Origin: Yimella sp. cx-51
Lineage (GTDB): Bacteria; Actinomycetota; Actinomycetes; Actinomycetales; Dermatophilaceae
Direction: 5' to 3'
Assembly: GCF_017654605.1 (NCBI RefSeq)
Contig: NZ_CP072113.1
Coordinates: 3,038,001-3,102,000, forward strand
DNA length: 64,000 nucleotides
The position numbers were made by a program, and so were the translations under genes. The notes below the pieces were generated by a model. The model searched no databases and was not told the DNA's origin. It worked only from the letters and a program-made list of their open reading frames with translations. The stretch's first letter is position 1. Every line of letters begins with the position of its first letter. Positions 25,702 to 34,326 of the stretch are shown in pieces.

Positions 25702-25777
25702 GTCGCAAACGCACCAGCTATCGAGATTTGCCCGCCTCATGACCGCGGCGAATCTCGATAACCCACGCGTTTGCCGA
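25702..25777. repeat. Imperfect inverted repeat with CAAACGC/GCGTTTG ends
   Basis: The left arm, GTCGCAAACGC...TATCGAGATT (25702-25728), pairs imperfectly with the right arm, AATCTCGATA...GCGTTTGCCGAC (25751-25777). The TATCGAGATT block is a perfect 10-bp match. It sits between the divergent murE and M56 genes. The terminal CAAACGC resembles the element family at 16.4 kb, but the core differs. Confidence 0.65.
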
Positions 25778-25815
25778 CGGTAAGCGGTAGCTCGAACCCG
25801 GCGATAATGGAAGGC

Positions 25816-26703
25816 GTGTACGTCGCCGCACTGATCGCGCTGGCCGTGGCCCTGGCCTGGCCGGTGCCTCGGCTGCTACCTCGATTCACCGCAGGCCGCG
25901 ACGTGCCCGCGGCCACGATCGCACTCTGGCAATGCGTGTCGCTGGCGGGCGTGCTGGCCGGCCTGCTGGCGGCGCCGCTCGCGGTGCTGTTGTACGCGAG
26001 AGCCCGGTCGGGCCAGCACGATCCGTCCCCCTGGCAGCACCTGCCGGTTTTGGTAGCGGGCCTGACCATTTCAGGCATCCTGTTGGTGCGCCTCCTGATC
26101 CGCGGGCACAAGGTGGGCACCGAACTTCGTCGCAGCCGACGCGAGCACTCCACCCTCGTTGACCTCATCGGCCTCGAACCCAGCGCAGACGAACGACTCG
26201 TCGGCCACCCCGTGCGCGTGCTCGACCACCCCACGCCGACGGCGTACTGCGTCCCGGGCGGCACCCGCCGGGTGGTGCTCACCCAGGGCACGCTCGATGC
26301 CTTGGACGCCGAGCAACTGGGCGCTGTGCTCGCCCACGAGCGCGCCCACCTGCGTCACCGTCACGATCTCGTGCTGGAGTTCTTCACCGTGCTGCACACC
26401 GCTGTGCCGGCCAGAGTGCGCAGCACCGCCGGCCTGGACGAGGTGAAGCTGCTCATCGAGTTGCTCGCCGACAAGTGGGCGGCGACGACATCGGGCAAGC
26501 GTCCGCTAGCGACCGCAATGTTGGCCTTGGCCGAGGGCAGGCACCCCGATGCGGCCCTCGGCGCTGGCAGCGACGCTGTCACCCGCATTGAGCGCCTGGC
26601 CTACGGCTCCGATCGGCCGTGGCTACGGGTGGGCGTGATCGCAGCGGCTGTCGTGGTGTTGCAGCTGCCGGTGCTGCTGGCGGTCGCGGCGATCGTCAAC
26701 TGA
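25816..26703 (+). CDS. M56-family (BlaR1-like) membrane metallopeptidase
   Basis: The 295-residue protein has two N-terminal helices, a cytoplasmic zinc-protease domain with HExxH in LAHERAHLRHRHD, and a C-terminal helix. It has no penicillin-binding sensor domain. M56 proteases usually cleave a BlaI-type repressor, and one is encoded next door, facing it. The GTG at 25816 was preferred because GATAAT (25803-25808) lies seven bases before it; an ATG at 25807 is the alternative and overlaps that hexamer. Convergent rather than operonic placement with blaI is unusual. Confidence 0.86.
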   Translation: MYVAALIALAVALAWPVPRLLPRFTAGRDVPAATIALWQCVSLAGVLAGLLAAPLAVLLYARARSGQHDPSPWQHLPVLVAGLTISGILLVRLLIRGHKVGTELRRSRREHSTLVDLIGLEPSADERLVGHPVRVLDHPTPTAYCVPGGTRRVVLTQGTLDALDAEQLGAVLAHERAHLRHRHDLVLEFFTVLHTAVPARVRSTAGLDEVKLLIELLADKWAATTSGKRPLATAMLALAEGRHPDAALGAGSDAVTRIERLAYGSDRPWLRVGVIAAAVVVLQLPVLLAVAAIVN

Positions 26704-26762
26704 GCATCCTGCTCTCCTCAGAGAGAGTCGAGAGCATCCTGCTCTCCTCAGAGAGAGTCGAG
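26703..26762. repeat. Exact tandem duplication of 30 bp
   Basis: The unit AGCATCCTGCTCTCCTCAGA... (30 bp, 26703-26732) is repeated exactly at 26733-26762. The second copy holds the blaI stop codon and the last codons (SL*), and the first is a duplicate of the gene end. The GAGAGCA-TCC-TGCTCTC stem-loop (26730-26746) can act as a terminator for the convergent genes. Confidence 0.85.
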
Positions 26763-27131
26763 AGCAGCCTTCACCCGGGCGACGTCACCGGCGGGAAGAT
26801 CCTTCAGGAAGTGCAGCACCGCTTCCGACTCACCCGAGCCACCCCAGTCGGCGAGGGTTTCGCGCAGCGCCTGTGCGGTGAGCTCCTCGCGGGATGCAGC
26901 GGCCGAGTAGCGCCAAGCCCGACCATCGCGTTCGCGCTCGGTGAGGCCCTTCTTGGCCAGGCGGTCGGCCACCGTCATCACGGTCGTGTAGGCCCGCTTC
27001 TTGCCGTCGGTGGCTTCCAGCCGTTCGGAGATCTCGCGGACGATCATCGGCCCGTCGGCCGTCCAGAGGACGTCCATGATCGCGCGCTCCAAGTCGCCGA
27101 GACCGGTGGCGGAAGTGTTTTCACGATTCAT
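26748..27131 (-). CDS. BlaI/MecI/CopY-family transcriptional repressor
   Basis: The 127-residue winged-helix protein starts with LGDLERAIMDVLWTADGPMIVREI and KKRAYTTVMTVADRLAKKGLTERERDGRAWRY, the DNA-binding domain of penicillinase repressors. A short dimerisation tail follows. Its ATG overlaps the cydC stop by 4 bases, so it is the last gene of the cytochrome bd operon. The M56 protease that could cleave it is convergent. A role in controlling the cyd genes is possible but unproven. Confidence 0.9.
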   Translation of the reverse strand: MNRENTSATGLGDLERAIMDVLWTADGPMIVREISERLEATDGKKRAYTTVMTVADRLAKKGLTERERDGRAWRYSAAASREELTAQALRETLADWGGSGESEAVLHFLKDLPAGDVARVKAALDSL

Positions 27132-28783
27132 GGTGTCCGTCCTGAGAGTGCTGGCTCGAAAGAGCGGGCTTGCGACGACTTAACGATTCGATGCGCCCCT
27201 GCAGTGCCCACGGCTTGATGTGCAACGAGCAACACCGTCGAGCCGGCCGTCGCGGCGTGCAGGTCGTCCAGCACGGCGCGCGCGGTGGGGGTGTCGAGGT
27301 GTGCGACGGGTTCGTCGAGCAGCACGATCGGGCGCCGCGACAGCACGGCGCGGGCGATGCCGAGGCGAGCGCGTTCGCCGCCGGAGACGCCGCGGTTGCC
27401 GTCGCCCAGATCGGTGTCGAGACCGTCCGGCAGACCGGCCAACCAGCGACCGAGGCCCGCCTGCACGAGGGCAGCGGCGATGTCGTGGTCGTCGGCGTCG
27501 GGGCGAGCGAGCAAGAGGTTGGCGCGCACCGTGCCGACGAAGAGGTGAGGGTCGTCGTCGACCACCGCGAACAACTCGCGGACGCTGTCGGCCGACAGGC
27601 TGCGCACGTCGCGCCCGCCCACGAGGTAGGAGCCGGACGCGGGGTCGAGGTGGCGGGCGAGCACCGCGAGCAGGGTCGATTTGCCGGTGCCGTTGTCGCC
27701 GACGATCGTGATGTGTTCGCCGGGTTCGACCACGAGCTCGGTGGGGGTGAGGTGCTCGTCGTCGCCGGTCCAGGAGGCGCTGACCCCGCGCAATTCGAGT
27801 CTGGGCGCGAGGCCGGACGCGCAGTCGTGGGCGTTGTCGGCCACGGCCGGAGTCTGGTCGAGCAGCGCGTGCAGCCGGCGCTGGGCCGCTCGGCCGCGTG
27901 CCAACGCGCCGACCGCATCGGGGATCAGCCCGAGCACGTCGCCGAGGGCGAGCGGCATGAAGACGAGCATCGCCGTCACAGGGGCATCGATCTCGCCGCG
28001 GCGCAGCGGGTCGAAGAGCAGGTAGGCCAGCACGACGGTGGCGACACCGGTGAACACCAATGACAGCCCCATCCCGATGGCGCGTCCGCGGGCCTGCCGA
28101 CGGGTGGCGTCCTGCAGATCGCGTTGTGCCTCGTCGACCCACCGCAAACACTCGTCGGCGGCACCGATCGCGCGGAGTTCACCGGCGTTGGCGGCCACAA
28201 GGTGGGCGGCGCGTTGCATGCGCGAGCGGGCCTCGAGTGCATCGGCCTGGCCACGGCGTTCGAGGGCGTGGTCGAGCGCGCCGACCAGGATCGCGACCGC
28301 GGCGAACACGATCAGCACGACCGCGGCCGTGACGTTGATCAGGAAGGCCACGAAGATCACCGCGGTCGTCGCGACCGCAGTGGCCACCAGCGGCACCGCG
28401 GTGCGCACCTGGAGGTCGACCTCGTCATCGAGGTCGCGCACGACACCGGTGAGCAGATCGGCCCGCCGACGGCGGCCGAGACGCGCAGGAGTGAGCGGAA
28501 TCAGGGCGCGATAGGTCTGGGTGCGCCGCTGTCGCAAGGTGTCGAGCGCGGCGTCGTGGGAGATGACCCGCTCGGCGTACCGGAACGCCGGCCGCCCCAT
28601 ACCGAACGCGCGGACGCCGACCACGGCGGTGAGCAGGGTGAGGATGACCGGGTGGGTGCTGGCCTGCACGATCAACCAGCCCGAAGTCGCGGTGAGGAAG
28701 ACACCGCAGCCGACGGCCAAGCCGCCGATGAACCCGGCCCAGCCGATGCGCGGGGTCAACGCCCGGAACGGTTGCTTGCTCAT
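27128..28783 (-). CDS. cydC: Thiol reductant ABC exporter subunit CydC
   Basis: The 551-residue half-transporter has an N-terminal six-helix domain and a C-terminal ATPase. Walker A is IVGDNGTGKSTLLAVL, the signature is VSGGERARLGIARAV, and Walker B is PIVLLDEP. With CydD it exports cysteine/glutathione-type thiols or haem-related reductant needed to assemble cytochrome bd. The ATG at 28783 (SKQPFRAL) overlaps the cydD stop by 4 bases; a longer upstream frame lies inside cydD. Its own stop overlaps blaI by 4 bases. Confidence 0.94.
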   Translation of the reverse strand: MSKQPFRALTPRIGWAGFIGGLAVGCGVFLTATSGWLIVQASTHPVILTLLTAVVGVRAFGMGRPAFRYAERVISHDAALDTLRQRRTQTYRALIPLTPARLGRRRRADLLTGVVRDLDDEVDLQVRTAVPLVATAVATTAVIFVAFLINVTAAVVLIVFAAVAILVGALDHALERRGQADALEARSRMQRAAHLVAANAGELRAIGAADECLRWVDEAQRDLQDATRRQARGRAIGMGLSLVFTGVATVVLAYLLFDPLRRGEIDAPVTAMLVFMPLALGDVLGLIPDAVGALARGRAAQRRLHALLDQTPAVADNAHDCASGLAPRLELRGVSASWTGDDEHLTPTELVVEPGEHITIVGDNGTGKSTLLAVLARHLDPASGSYLVGGRDVRSLSADSVRELFAVVDDDPHLFVGTVRANLLLARPDADDHDIAAALVQAGLGRWLAGLPDGLDTDLGDGNRGVSGGERARLGIARAVLSRRPIVLLDEPVAHLDTPTARAVLDDLHAATAGSTVLLVAHQAVGTAGAHRIVKSSQARSFEPALSGRTP

Positions 28784-30429
28784 CGCGCCACCGCCTGGGC
28801 GAAGTCGGTGAACACGCGGCCAGCCCGCTCGACGAGCGCATCGTCGTGCGAGACCACGACCACCGTCCGTCGGGCCGCCAGAGCCGCGATCGTGTCGCGC
28901 ACCTCCTGCGCAGCCAGGGGGTCGAGGTGGGCGGTCGGTTCGTCCAGCAGCACCACTTCGGCTTCGCTCAACCACGCGCGGGTGAGCACGAGGCGGGCTC
29001 GCTGACCGGCCGAGAGGCCGAAGCCTTCGTCGCCGAGCGGGGTGTCGAGACCGAGCGGAAGCGTGGCGACGACCTGGTCGAAGCCGGTGGTGGCCATGGC
29101 ATTCGCCAGTGCGTCGGACGACCCGCGCGCGGCGGGGGCGCCGAGCAGCAGGTTGTCGCGCACAGTCATCGGCGCGATGAACGGCATCTGCGAGACCAGA
29201 TGGGTGGAGGGGCGAGTGATGGTGCCGGACGTCGGCGTGCGCAGCCCGGCGAGCAGCTCGAGCAGCGTGGTTTTGCCACAGCCCGATGGGCCGGCGATCA
29301 CGGTGAGACCTTCGGCGACATGCAGGGAGACGCCCTGGAGCACATCGCGATCACTGCCCGGGTAGCGATAGGAGACCCGTTCCGCGGCAAGGGTTTTCGT
29401 GAGTTGCTCCGGGGTTTCGACAGACACTCCTCGGCTAACGCCTCGTCCTTGCTCAACCACCGGGCGTCCCTGCTCAACGACCGAAGACTCCTGCTCGGCC
29501 GGGGGCTTGGGCAGCAGCGCGTCGATCGCCTCGACACCGTCGGCGGCGGCGTGGAACTCCTGACCGACGCGGCGGACCGGCCAGTAGGCCTCCGGCGCGA
29601 GCAGGATCGCGGTGAGGGCGATGCCGAGATCGAGCTCGTCCCAGGCCAGGCGCATACCGGTCCAGACGGCGACGATCGCCACCGAGATAGTGGCCAGCAG
29701 TTCGAGGGCGGCCGAACTCATGAACGCGATGCGCAGGGTGCCGACGGTTGCGAGTCGGTGACGGTTGCCCACCTCGTCCACCTGGTCGGCCTGACGGTGC
29801 GCCCGACCGTAGGAGACGAGCGTCGGCAGGCCGCGCATGACGTCCAGGAAATGACCCGCGAGCCGGGTCTGGGTGTTCCACCGGCGCTCGGTGGCGGCCT
29901 GGGTGTACTTGCCGATCAGCGCCGCGAAGAGCGGCAGCAACGGCAGGGTGAGGATGACGATGACCGCGCTGCTCCAGTCGACGAAGAACAAGCAGAGCAC
30001 CGCCAGGGGCGGCACCACACCGGCGGCGATGAGCGCGGGCAGGTAGCGGGCGACGTACGGCTCGACCGACGATGCACCGTGCGTCGCGACGGTCATGACC
30101 GCAGCGGTGTCGGGCCGCTCGTCAGCAGTCGAGGAGAGCGCACGGGCGAGGTAGTCACGACGCAGCGCGCCGGAGATGCGGGTGGCCGCCCAGGAGGCGA
30201 CCTGTTCGGTGATCAGCGAGAGCAGACCCCGGACGGCGAACACGATCGCGACCGCGAGCGCCGGGCCGAACAAGGACTGTGCGCGCACCACCGCCACGAC
30301 CAGCGCGGCGATGGCGAACGCTCCGGAGATTGCCGCGACCCCCGACAGCCCGCCCAGGACACCGAGCGCCACCACGGGCACCCGGGTCTCTGGCACATCA
30401 CGGACCAGCCGGGGGTCGAACGGCTTCAT
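28780..30429 (-). CDS. cydD: Thiol reductant ABC exporter subunit CydD
   Basis: The 549-residue half-transporter pairs with CydC. It has an N-terminal membrane domain (about 1-310) and an ATPase domain with Walker A IAGPSGCGKTTLLELLAG, the signature GLSAGQRARLVLTRAW and Walker B VVLLDEPTAHLD. A linker near residues 315-345 has repeated EQ..VVEQGR units (SSVVEQGRPVVEQGRGVS), perhaps a small in-frame duplication. The start abuts the cydB stop, sharing one base, so the cyd genes form one transcript. Confidence 0.94.
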   Translation of the reverse strand: MKPFDPRLVRDVPETRVPVVALGVLGGLSGVAAISGAFAIAALVVAVVRAQSLFGPALAVAIVFAVRGLLSLITEQVASWAATRISGALRRDYLARALSSTADERPDTAAVMTVATHGASSVEPYVARYLPALIAAGVVPPLAVLCLFFVDWSSAVIVILTLPLLPLFAALIGKYTQAATERRWNTQTRLAGHFLDVMRGLPTLVSYGRAHRQADQVDEVGNRHRLATVGTLRIAFMSSAALELLATISVAIVAVWTGMRLAWDELDLGIALTAILLAPEAYWPVRRVGQEFHAAADGVEAIDALLPKPPAEQESSVVEQGRPVVEQGRGVSRGVSVETPEQLTKTLAAERVSYRYPGSDRDVLQGVSLHVAEGLTVIAGPSGCGKTTLLELLAGLRTPTSGTITRPSTHLVSQMPFIAPMTVRDNLLLGAPAARGSSDALANAMATTGFDQVVATLPLGLDTPLGDEGFGLSAGQRARLVLTRAWLSEAEVVLLDEPTAHLDPLAAQEVRDTIAALAARRTVVVVSHDDALVERAGRVFTDFAQAVAR

Positions 30430-31520
30430 CAGGCGTCCACCTGCTCCTTGTTCTTGTCATTGCCGTGGTCGCCCGCGCCCTTGAGCGGGTCGATCGCCGG
30501 CGGGATGTGCTCGACCGAGATGCGCTTGCGGAACACCCAGTAGTTCCAGGCGGTGTACGCCAGGGCGATCGGGGTGAAGACCAGCGCGGCGCCGGTCATG
30601 ATCTGCAGCGTGAGGTGCGAGCTGGCGGCGTTGGTGACCGTCAGGTCGTACTTGGAGGAGGTGCTGCTCGGCATGACCGCCGGGAAGAGCGCCAGGAAGT
30701 AGGTGGCCACGGCCAGCGCCCAGGTGAGCGTCGTGCCGATGAAGGCCTTGCCCTCGGCACCCTTGGTGTTGAAGAAGATCGCGGCGAGCAGCGAGACCGC
30801 GGCCAGCACCGTGGTGATCCACGAACCGGTCGTGCCGGTGGTCAGGCCGACCCAGAGCAGCAGGGCAACAGCCAGGACGGCGGTGACCAGACCGGCCTTG
30901 GTGGCGAAGGCGTTGGCCTCCTGGCGGATCTCACCGGTCGTCTTCAGCGCGATGAAGTGCATGCCGTGCGTGAGCGAGAGGCCGACGAAGACCAGGCCAC
31001 CCAGCAGCGACATCGGGTTGAGCAGCGTGAACAGCGATCCGGTGTAGATGAACTCCTGGAGGGAGTCCTGCGTGATGGGCACGCCACGGACGAGGTTGGT
31101 CAGCGCCACACCGAACAGCAGCGGCGGCAGCAGCGAGCCGATGATGATGCAGAGATCCCAGCCCTTGCGCCAGGCGTCGCTGTCGCGCTTGTGGCGGTAT
31201 TCGAAGCCCATGTTGCGCACGATGAGCGCCACCAGGATGAGCAGCAGCGCCAGGTAGAAGCCGCTGAACATCGTGCCGTACCAGGCCGGGAAGGCTGCGA
31301 AGGTCGCGCCACCAGCGGTCAGCAGCCACACCTCGTTGCCGTCCCAGAAGGGGCCGATCGTGGTGAGCAGCACACGCTTGCGCTTGTCGGACTCTTCGGC
31401 GTTCTTGCCCTTGCCGAGGAACGGCAATGACATGCCGACCCCGAAGTCGAACCCTTCGAGCACGAAGTAGCCCGTCCACAGGACGCCGATGATGATGAAC
31501 CAGAGCGTTTCGAGAGACAT
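30429..31520 (-). CDS. cydB: Cytochrome bd ubiquinol/menaquinol oxidase subunit II
   Basis: The 363-residue integral membrane protein, with about nine helices, supports the haem-bearing subunit CydA. The family segments WFIIIGVLWTGYFVLEGFDFGVG and FWDGNEVWLLTAGGATFAAFP are intact. The oxidase reduces O2 to water with high affinity. The gene lies 30 bases after cydA and touches cydD. Confidence 0.96.
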   Translation of the reverse strand: MSLETLWFIIIGVLWTGYFVLEGFDFGVGMSLPFLGKGKNAEESDKRKRVLLTTIGPFWDGNEVWLLTAGGATFAAFPAWYGTMFSGFYLALLLILVALIVRNMGFEYRHKRDSDAWRKGWDLCIIIGSLLPPLLFGVALTNLVRGVPITQDSLQEFIYTGSLFTLLNPMSLLGGLVFVGLSLTHGMHFIALKTTGEIRQEANAFATKAGLVTAVLAVALLLWVGLTTGTTGSWITTVLAAVSLLAAIFFNTKGAEGKAFIGTTLTWALAVATYFLALFPAVMPSSTSSKYDLTVTNAASSHLTLQIMTGAALVFTPIALAYTAWNYWVFRKRISVEHIPPAIDPLKGAGDHGNDKNKEQVDA

Positions 31521-31550
31521 TGTCAGTCAGTCCTTTTCGCAGTCGCCGGA

Positions 31551-32993
31551 TCAGTAGGCGAATGCCAGTTGGTCGTCGTCCTTGAGCATCTTCGGCTCCT
31601 CGAAGGGCTCGGCGCCCTTCCGGATGTAGTCGAGGAAGAGCTTCACCTCGACCACCGCGAGTGCTCCGTAGAGCAGTGTGTAGACCGCGAGCGAGATCGC
31701 GACGTCGGTGACGGAGGCCGCCGTCGACAGACCGGTCTCAGTGGTCATGACGCCGTACACCAGCCAGGGCTGGCGGCCGATCTCGGTGAAGATCCAGCCG
31801 AAGCTGTTGGCGAAGACGGGCGCCAGCGGCGTGAGGATCGCGATCCAGGCGAAGAGCTTGCCGTGCGGCGTGCCGCCCTTACGCGTCCGCCACAGCACCA
31901 GGAGCGCGCCAGCCATCGCGAACATGCCCAGCCCGATCATGAAGCGGAAGGACCAGTAGGAGCCGGGGATGTTGGGGGTGTAACTGGCCGGGTCGACGTA
32001 GTGCTTGGGGATGCCGAGTTGATCGGCGCGTGCGGCGATGGCCTGCGGGAGTTCGTTCTTCAGGTCGTTGATGCCCTGCACCTTGCCGTCCATGCTGCCG
32101 GTGGCAAGGAACGAGAGCAGTTTGGGCACGGTGACGGCGAACTTCTCCTCTTCGCCGTCGAGCGTGCCGATGGTGAAGATCGAGAAGCTGGCGGGTTGTT
32201 CGGTGGTGTAGAGCGCCTCCGCGGCCGCCATCTTCATCGGCTGGACGTCGGTCATGATCTTGCCCTGCACGTCACCGGAGATGAGCATGCCGACGGACGC
32301 GACCAGCGTCACCCAGGCGCCGACGCGGGCACCCTTGCGATACATGCCGCGGTCGGCCTCGACGCGGCCCTTCATCAGCTTCCAGAGCGCAACACCCATG
32401 ACCATCGCGCCACCGGTCATGTAGGCGGCGCTGACCACGTGCGGGAAGGTGACCAGTTGCACCTCGTTGGTGAGCACGGCGACGAAGTCGGTGAGGACCG
32501 CGCGGTTCTTGACCTCGTCGTAGCGGAAGCCGACGGGGTTCTGCATGAAGGAGTTGGCGGCGAGGATGAAGTAGGCCGACAGCACGGTGCCGATGTGCAC
32601 GAGCCAGATGGCCATCACGTGCAGCTTCTCGGGGATACGTCCCCAACCGAAGATCCACAGGCCGAGGAAGGTCGACTCCATGAAGAAGGCGAGCAGGGCT
32701 TCGAAGGCCAGCGGCGCACCGAAGATGTCGCCGACGAAGCGGCTGTAGGCCGACCAGTTCATGCCGAACTGGAACTCCTGCACAATTCCGGTCACCAGAC
32801 CGAGCGCGAAGTTGATGGTGAAAAGCTTGCCGAAGAACTTCGCCAGGCGCATCCACTCGGGGTTGCGGGTGCGCAACCACGCGGTGTGGAATCCGGCGAC
32901 GACGGCAGACATACCGATGGTGATCGGCACGAACCAGAAGTGGTAGACGGTCGTGATGGCGAACTGCCATCTCGCCAGATCAAGCGCTTCCAC
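31551..32993 (-). CDS. cydA: Cytochrome bd oxidase subunit I
   Basis: The 480-residue protein carries the haems b558, b595 and d. The N-terminal helix with the haem-ligand His is FAITTVYHFWFVPITIG, and the Q-loop and GRQPW motif are present. The short Q-loop marks the non-proteobacterial class. The GTG at 32993 was chosen because AGGAG lies eight bases before it. A TTG at 33014 would place the start on the wrong side of that site. It is the first gene of cydABDC-blaI, with a CRP-like site 102 bases upstream. Confidence 0.96.
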   Translation of the reverse strand: MEALDLARWQFAITTVYHFWFVPITIGMSAVVAGFHTAWLRTRNPEWMRLAKFFGKLFTINFALGLVTGIVQEFQFGMNWSAYSRFVGDIFGAPLAFEALLAFFMESTFLGLWIFGWGRIPEKLHVMAIWLVHIGTVLSAYFILAANSFMQNPVGFRYDEVKNRAVLTDFVAVLTNEVQLVTFPHVVSAAYMTGGAMVMGVALWKLMKGRVEADRGMYRKGARVGAWVTLVASVGMLISGDVQGKIMTDVQPMKMAAAEALYTTEQPASFSIFTIGTLDGEEEKFAVTVPKLLSFLATGSMDGKVQGINDLKNELPQAIAARADQLGIPKHYVDPASYTPNIPGSYWSFRFMIGLGMFAMAGALLVLWRTRKGGTPHGKLFAWIAILTPLAPVFANSFGWIFTEIGRQPWLVYGVMTTETGLSTAASVTDVAISLAVYTLLYGALAVVEVKLFLDYIRKGAEPFEEPKMLKDDDQLAFAY

Positions 32994-33062
32994 GGGTGGG
33001 TCTCCTGAAGTCAATACGGAGCGGCACGGTCATGCCACGAAGCAGATACTACTCCTGCTAGT

Positions 33063-33108
33063 ACTACGCGTCACGTAGTCCTGAACAAGCGTCCGTGATG
33101 TGCGTCAC
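33063..33108 (-). promoter_or_regulatory. cyd promoter region: CRP/FNR-type site and second palindrome
   Basis: GTGATGTGCGTCAC (33095-33108) matches the GTGA-N6-TCAC core of CRP/FNR sites. CRP is known to control cydAB in mycobacteria. A second palindrome, ACTACG-CGTCA-CGTAGT (33063-33079), lies between it and cydA and could be the operator of another regulator, such as the co-transcribed BlaI protein. Binding is inferred. Confidence 0.6.
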
Positions 33109-33234
33109 CACGCCGTGTTCTGACGGCGTCGATCGACCGCCTTCCCGCCTTGTGCACCTGAGTCGTTCGTCCGGCCCCGCGACCTCACCTGCGTCCGTGG
33201 CCCGGCAGCCCGCTTCCCTTGCGAGAATGCGCGG

Positions 33235-33786
33235 ATGACTCCACCGCAGCGCCGTATCGCCGTCTTCTGTGCCGCTCGCGACGGGATCGACGATTCACTG
33301 CGCAAGGCGGCCTACGACGTCGGGCACTGGCTCGCCTCCCATGACATCGGCCTGGTCTACGGCGGCGGTGGCAGCGGGCTCATGGGCGCAGTCTCCAGCG
33401 GCGCCCTGGACGCCGGCGGCGAAGTGATCGGGGTGATTCCGCAGTCGATGGTCGACCGCGAATGGGGCCGTCACGACATCACCGAATTGCACGTCGTCGA
33501 CACGATGCATGAACGCAAGGCGCTGATGTCGAATTACGCGGACGCTTTCCTCGGCCTGCCCGGGGGCCTTGGCACCCTCGAGGAGATCTTCGAAGTGTGG
33601 ACCTGGCGGACGCTCGGATATCACGACAAGAAGGTCGGCCTACTGGACGTCAACGGCTTCTGGCAGCCCACGCTGACCGCGCTGCAGGCCATGGTGTCGA
33701 ACGACTTCATCGCGACGGAGACCTTGGACGACCTGGTGGTCGAGTCGACCATCCCCGCCGTGATTTCCGCCCTCCTGGCGCCGTAG
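33235..33786 (+). CDS. LOG-family (TIGR00730) nucleotide phosphoribohydrolase
   Basis: The 183-residue Rossmann-fold protein has the LOG motif GLPGGLGTLEEIFEVWTW (PGGxGTxxE) and VYGGGGSGLMGAVSSGAL. Family members cleave the N-glycosidic bond of nucleoside monophosphates, including cytokinin ribotides; the physiological role in bacteria outside plant pathogens is unclear. The ATG has GAGAAT six bases upstream and no ribosome site. A cluster of intergenic repeat elements begins directly at its stop. Confidence 0.9.
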   Translation: MTPPQRRIAVFCAARDGIDDSLRKAAYDVGHWLASHDIGLVYGGGGSGLMGAVSSGALDAGGEVIGVIPQSMVDREWGRHDITELHVVDTMHERKALMSNYADAFLGLPGGLGTLEEIFEVWTWRTLGYHDKKVGLLDVNGFWQPTLTALQAMVSNDFIATETLDDLVVESTIPAVISALLAP

Positions 33787-33931
33787 CAAACGCGGCAGTT
33801 CCAGCAGCAAACGCGGCCCGCTATTGACGCCCACCCGCGCCACAAACGCGGCAGTTCCAGCAGCAAACGCGGCCCTTCTTGGCAGCCGCGGCAGTTGCAG
33901 CTACCGCGTTTGTGAAGAAGGGCCGCGTTTG
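33787..33931. repeat. Cluster of CAAACGCGG intergenic elements
   Basis: A 33-bp direct repeat starting CAAACGCGGCAGTTCCAGCA occurs at 33787-33819 and exactly again at 33843-33875. The second runs into an element with perfect 17-bp terminal inverted repeats: CAAACGCGGCCCTTCTT (33864-33880) and AAGAAGGGCCGCGTTTG (33915-33931). Its core, GCAGTTGCAGCTACCGCGTT, is the inverse of the core at 16.4 kb. Confidence 0.88.
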
Positions 33932-34005
33932 CGTATGTCACCGGCCGGGTGGCGAGGTCGACGGCGGGGCTGCTTCGGACGTCCGGCTCAGGACGCGTCC
34001 GCCTG

Positions 34006-34326
34006 TCAGGTGCCGCTCGGGTTGGCCGCGAGTGCGGCCAGGCGCTGGAGTTCGGCCAGATGGGCGCCGAGGGCGGCGCGGCCGTCCGGGGTGATCTTGA
34101 CCCAGGTGCGCATCTTGCCGCCGCGCCCCTTGGGCTTGTCGAGACTGACGTAGCCGGCGTCCGACAACACCTTCAGTTGTTTGGAGAGCACCGAGTCGGC
34201 CACGTGCAGTTCGTCGCGCAGGGCTCCGAACTCCATGGAGTCGACGGCCGAAACCATCACGCAGATCCGCAGGCGATTGGGCGCATGGATCACCTCGTCG
34301 AAGCGAGGCTCGAGAGACGTAGCCAT
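34006..34326 (-). CDS. Winged-helix transcriptional regulator (HTH_34/MarR-like)
   Basis: The 106-residue protein is a single winged-helix domain: HAPNRLRICVMVSAVDSMEFGALRDELHVADSVLSKQLKVL, with a wing GYVSLDKPKGRGGKMRTWVKIT. Such small regulators usually repress their own operon. It directly follows a membrane-protein gene with no gap (stop at 34327, ATG at 34326). A 27-bp palindrome in front of that operon is its probable operator. Confidence 0.87.
   Translation of the reverse strand: MATSLEPRFDEVIHAPNRLRICVMVSAVDSMEFGALRDELHVADSVLSKQLKVLSDAGYVSLDKPKGRGGKMRTWVKITPDGRAALGAHLAELQRLAALAANPSGT

Noticed and set aside
27170-28063. Long rightward frame opposite cydC
   Set aside because: No start signal and no domain; cydC has intact Walker motifs on the other strand.
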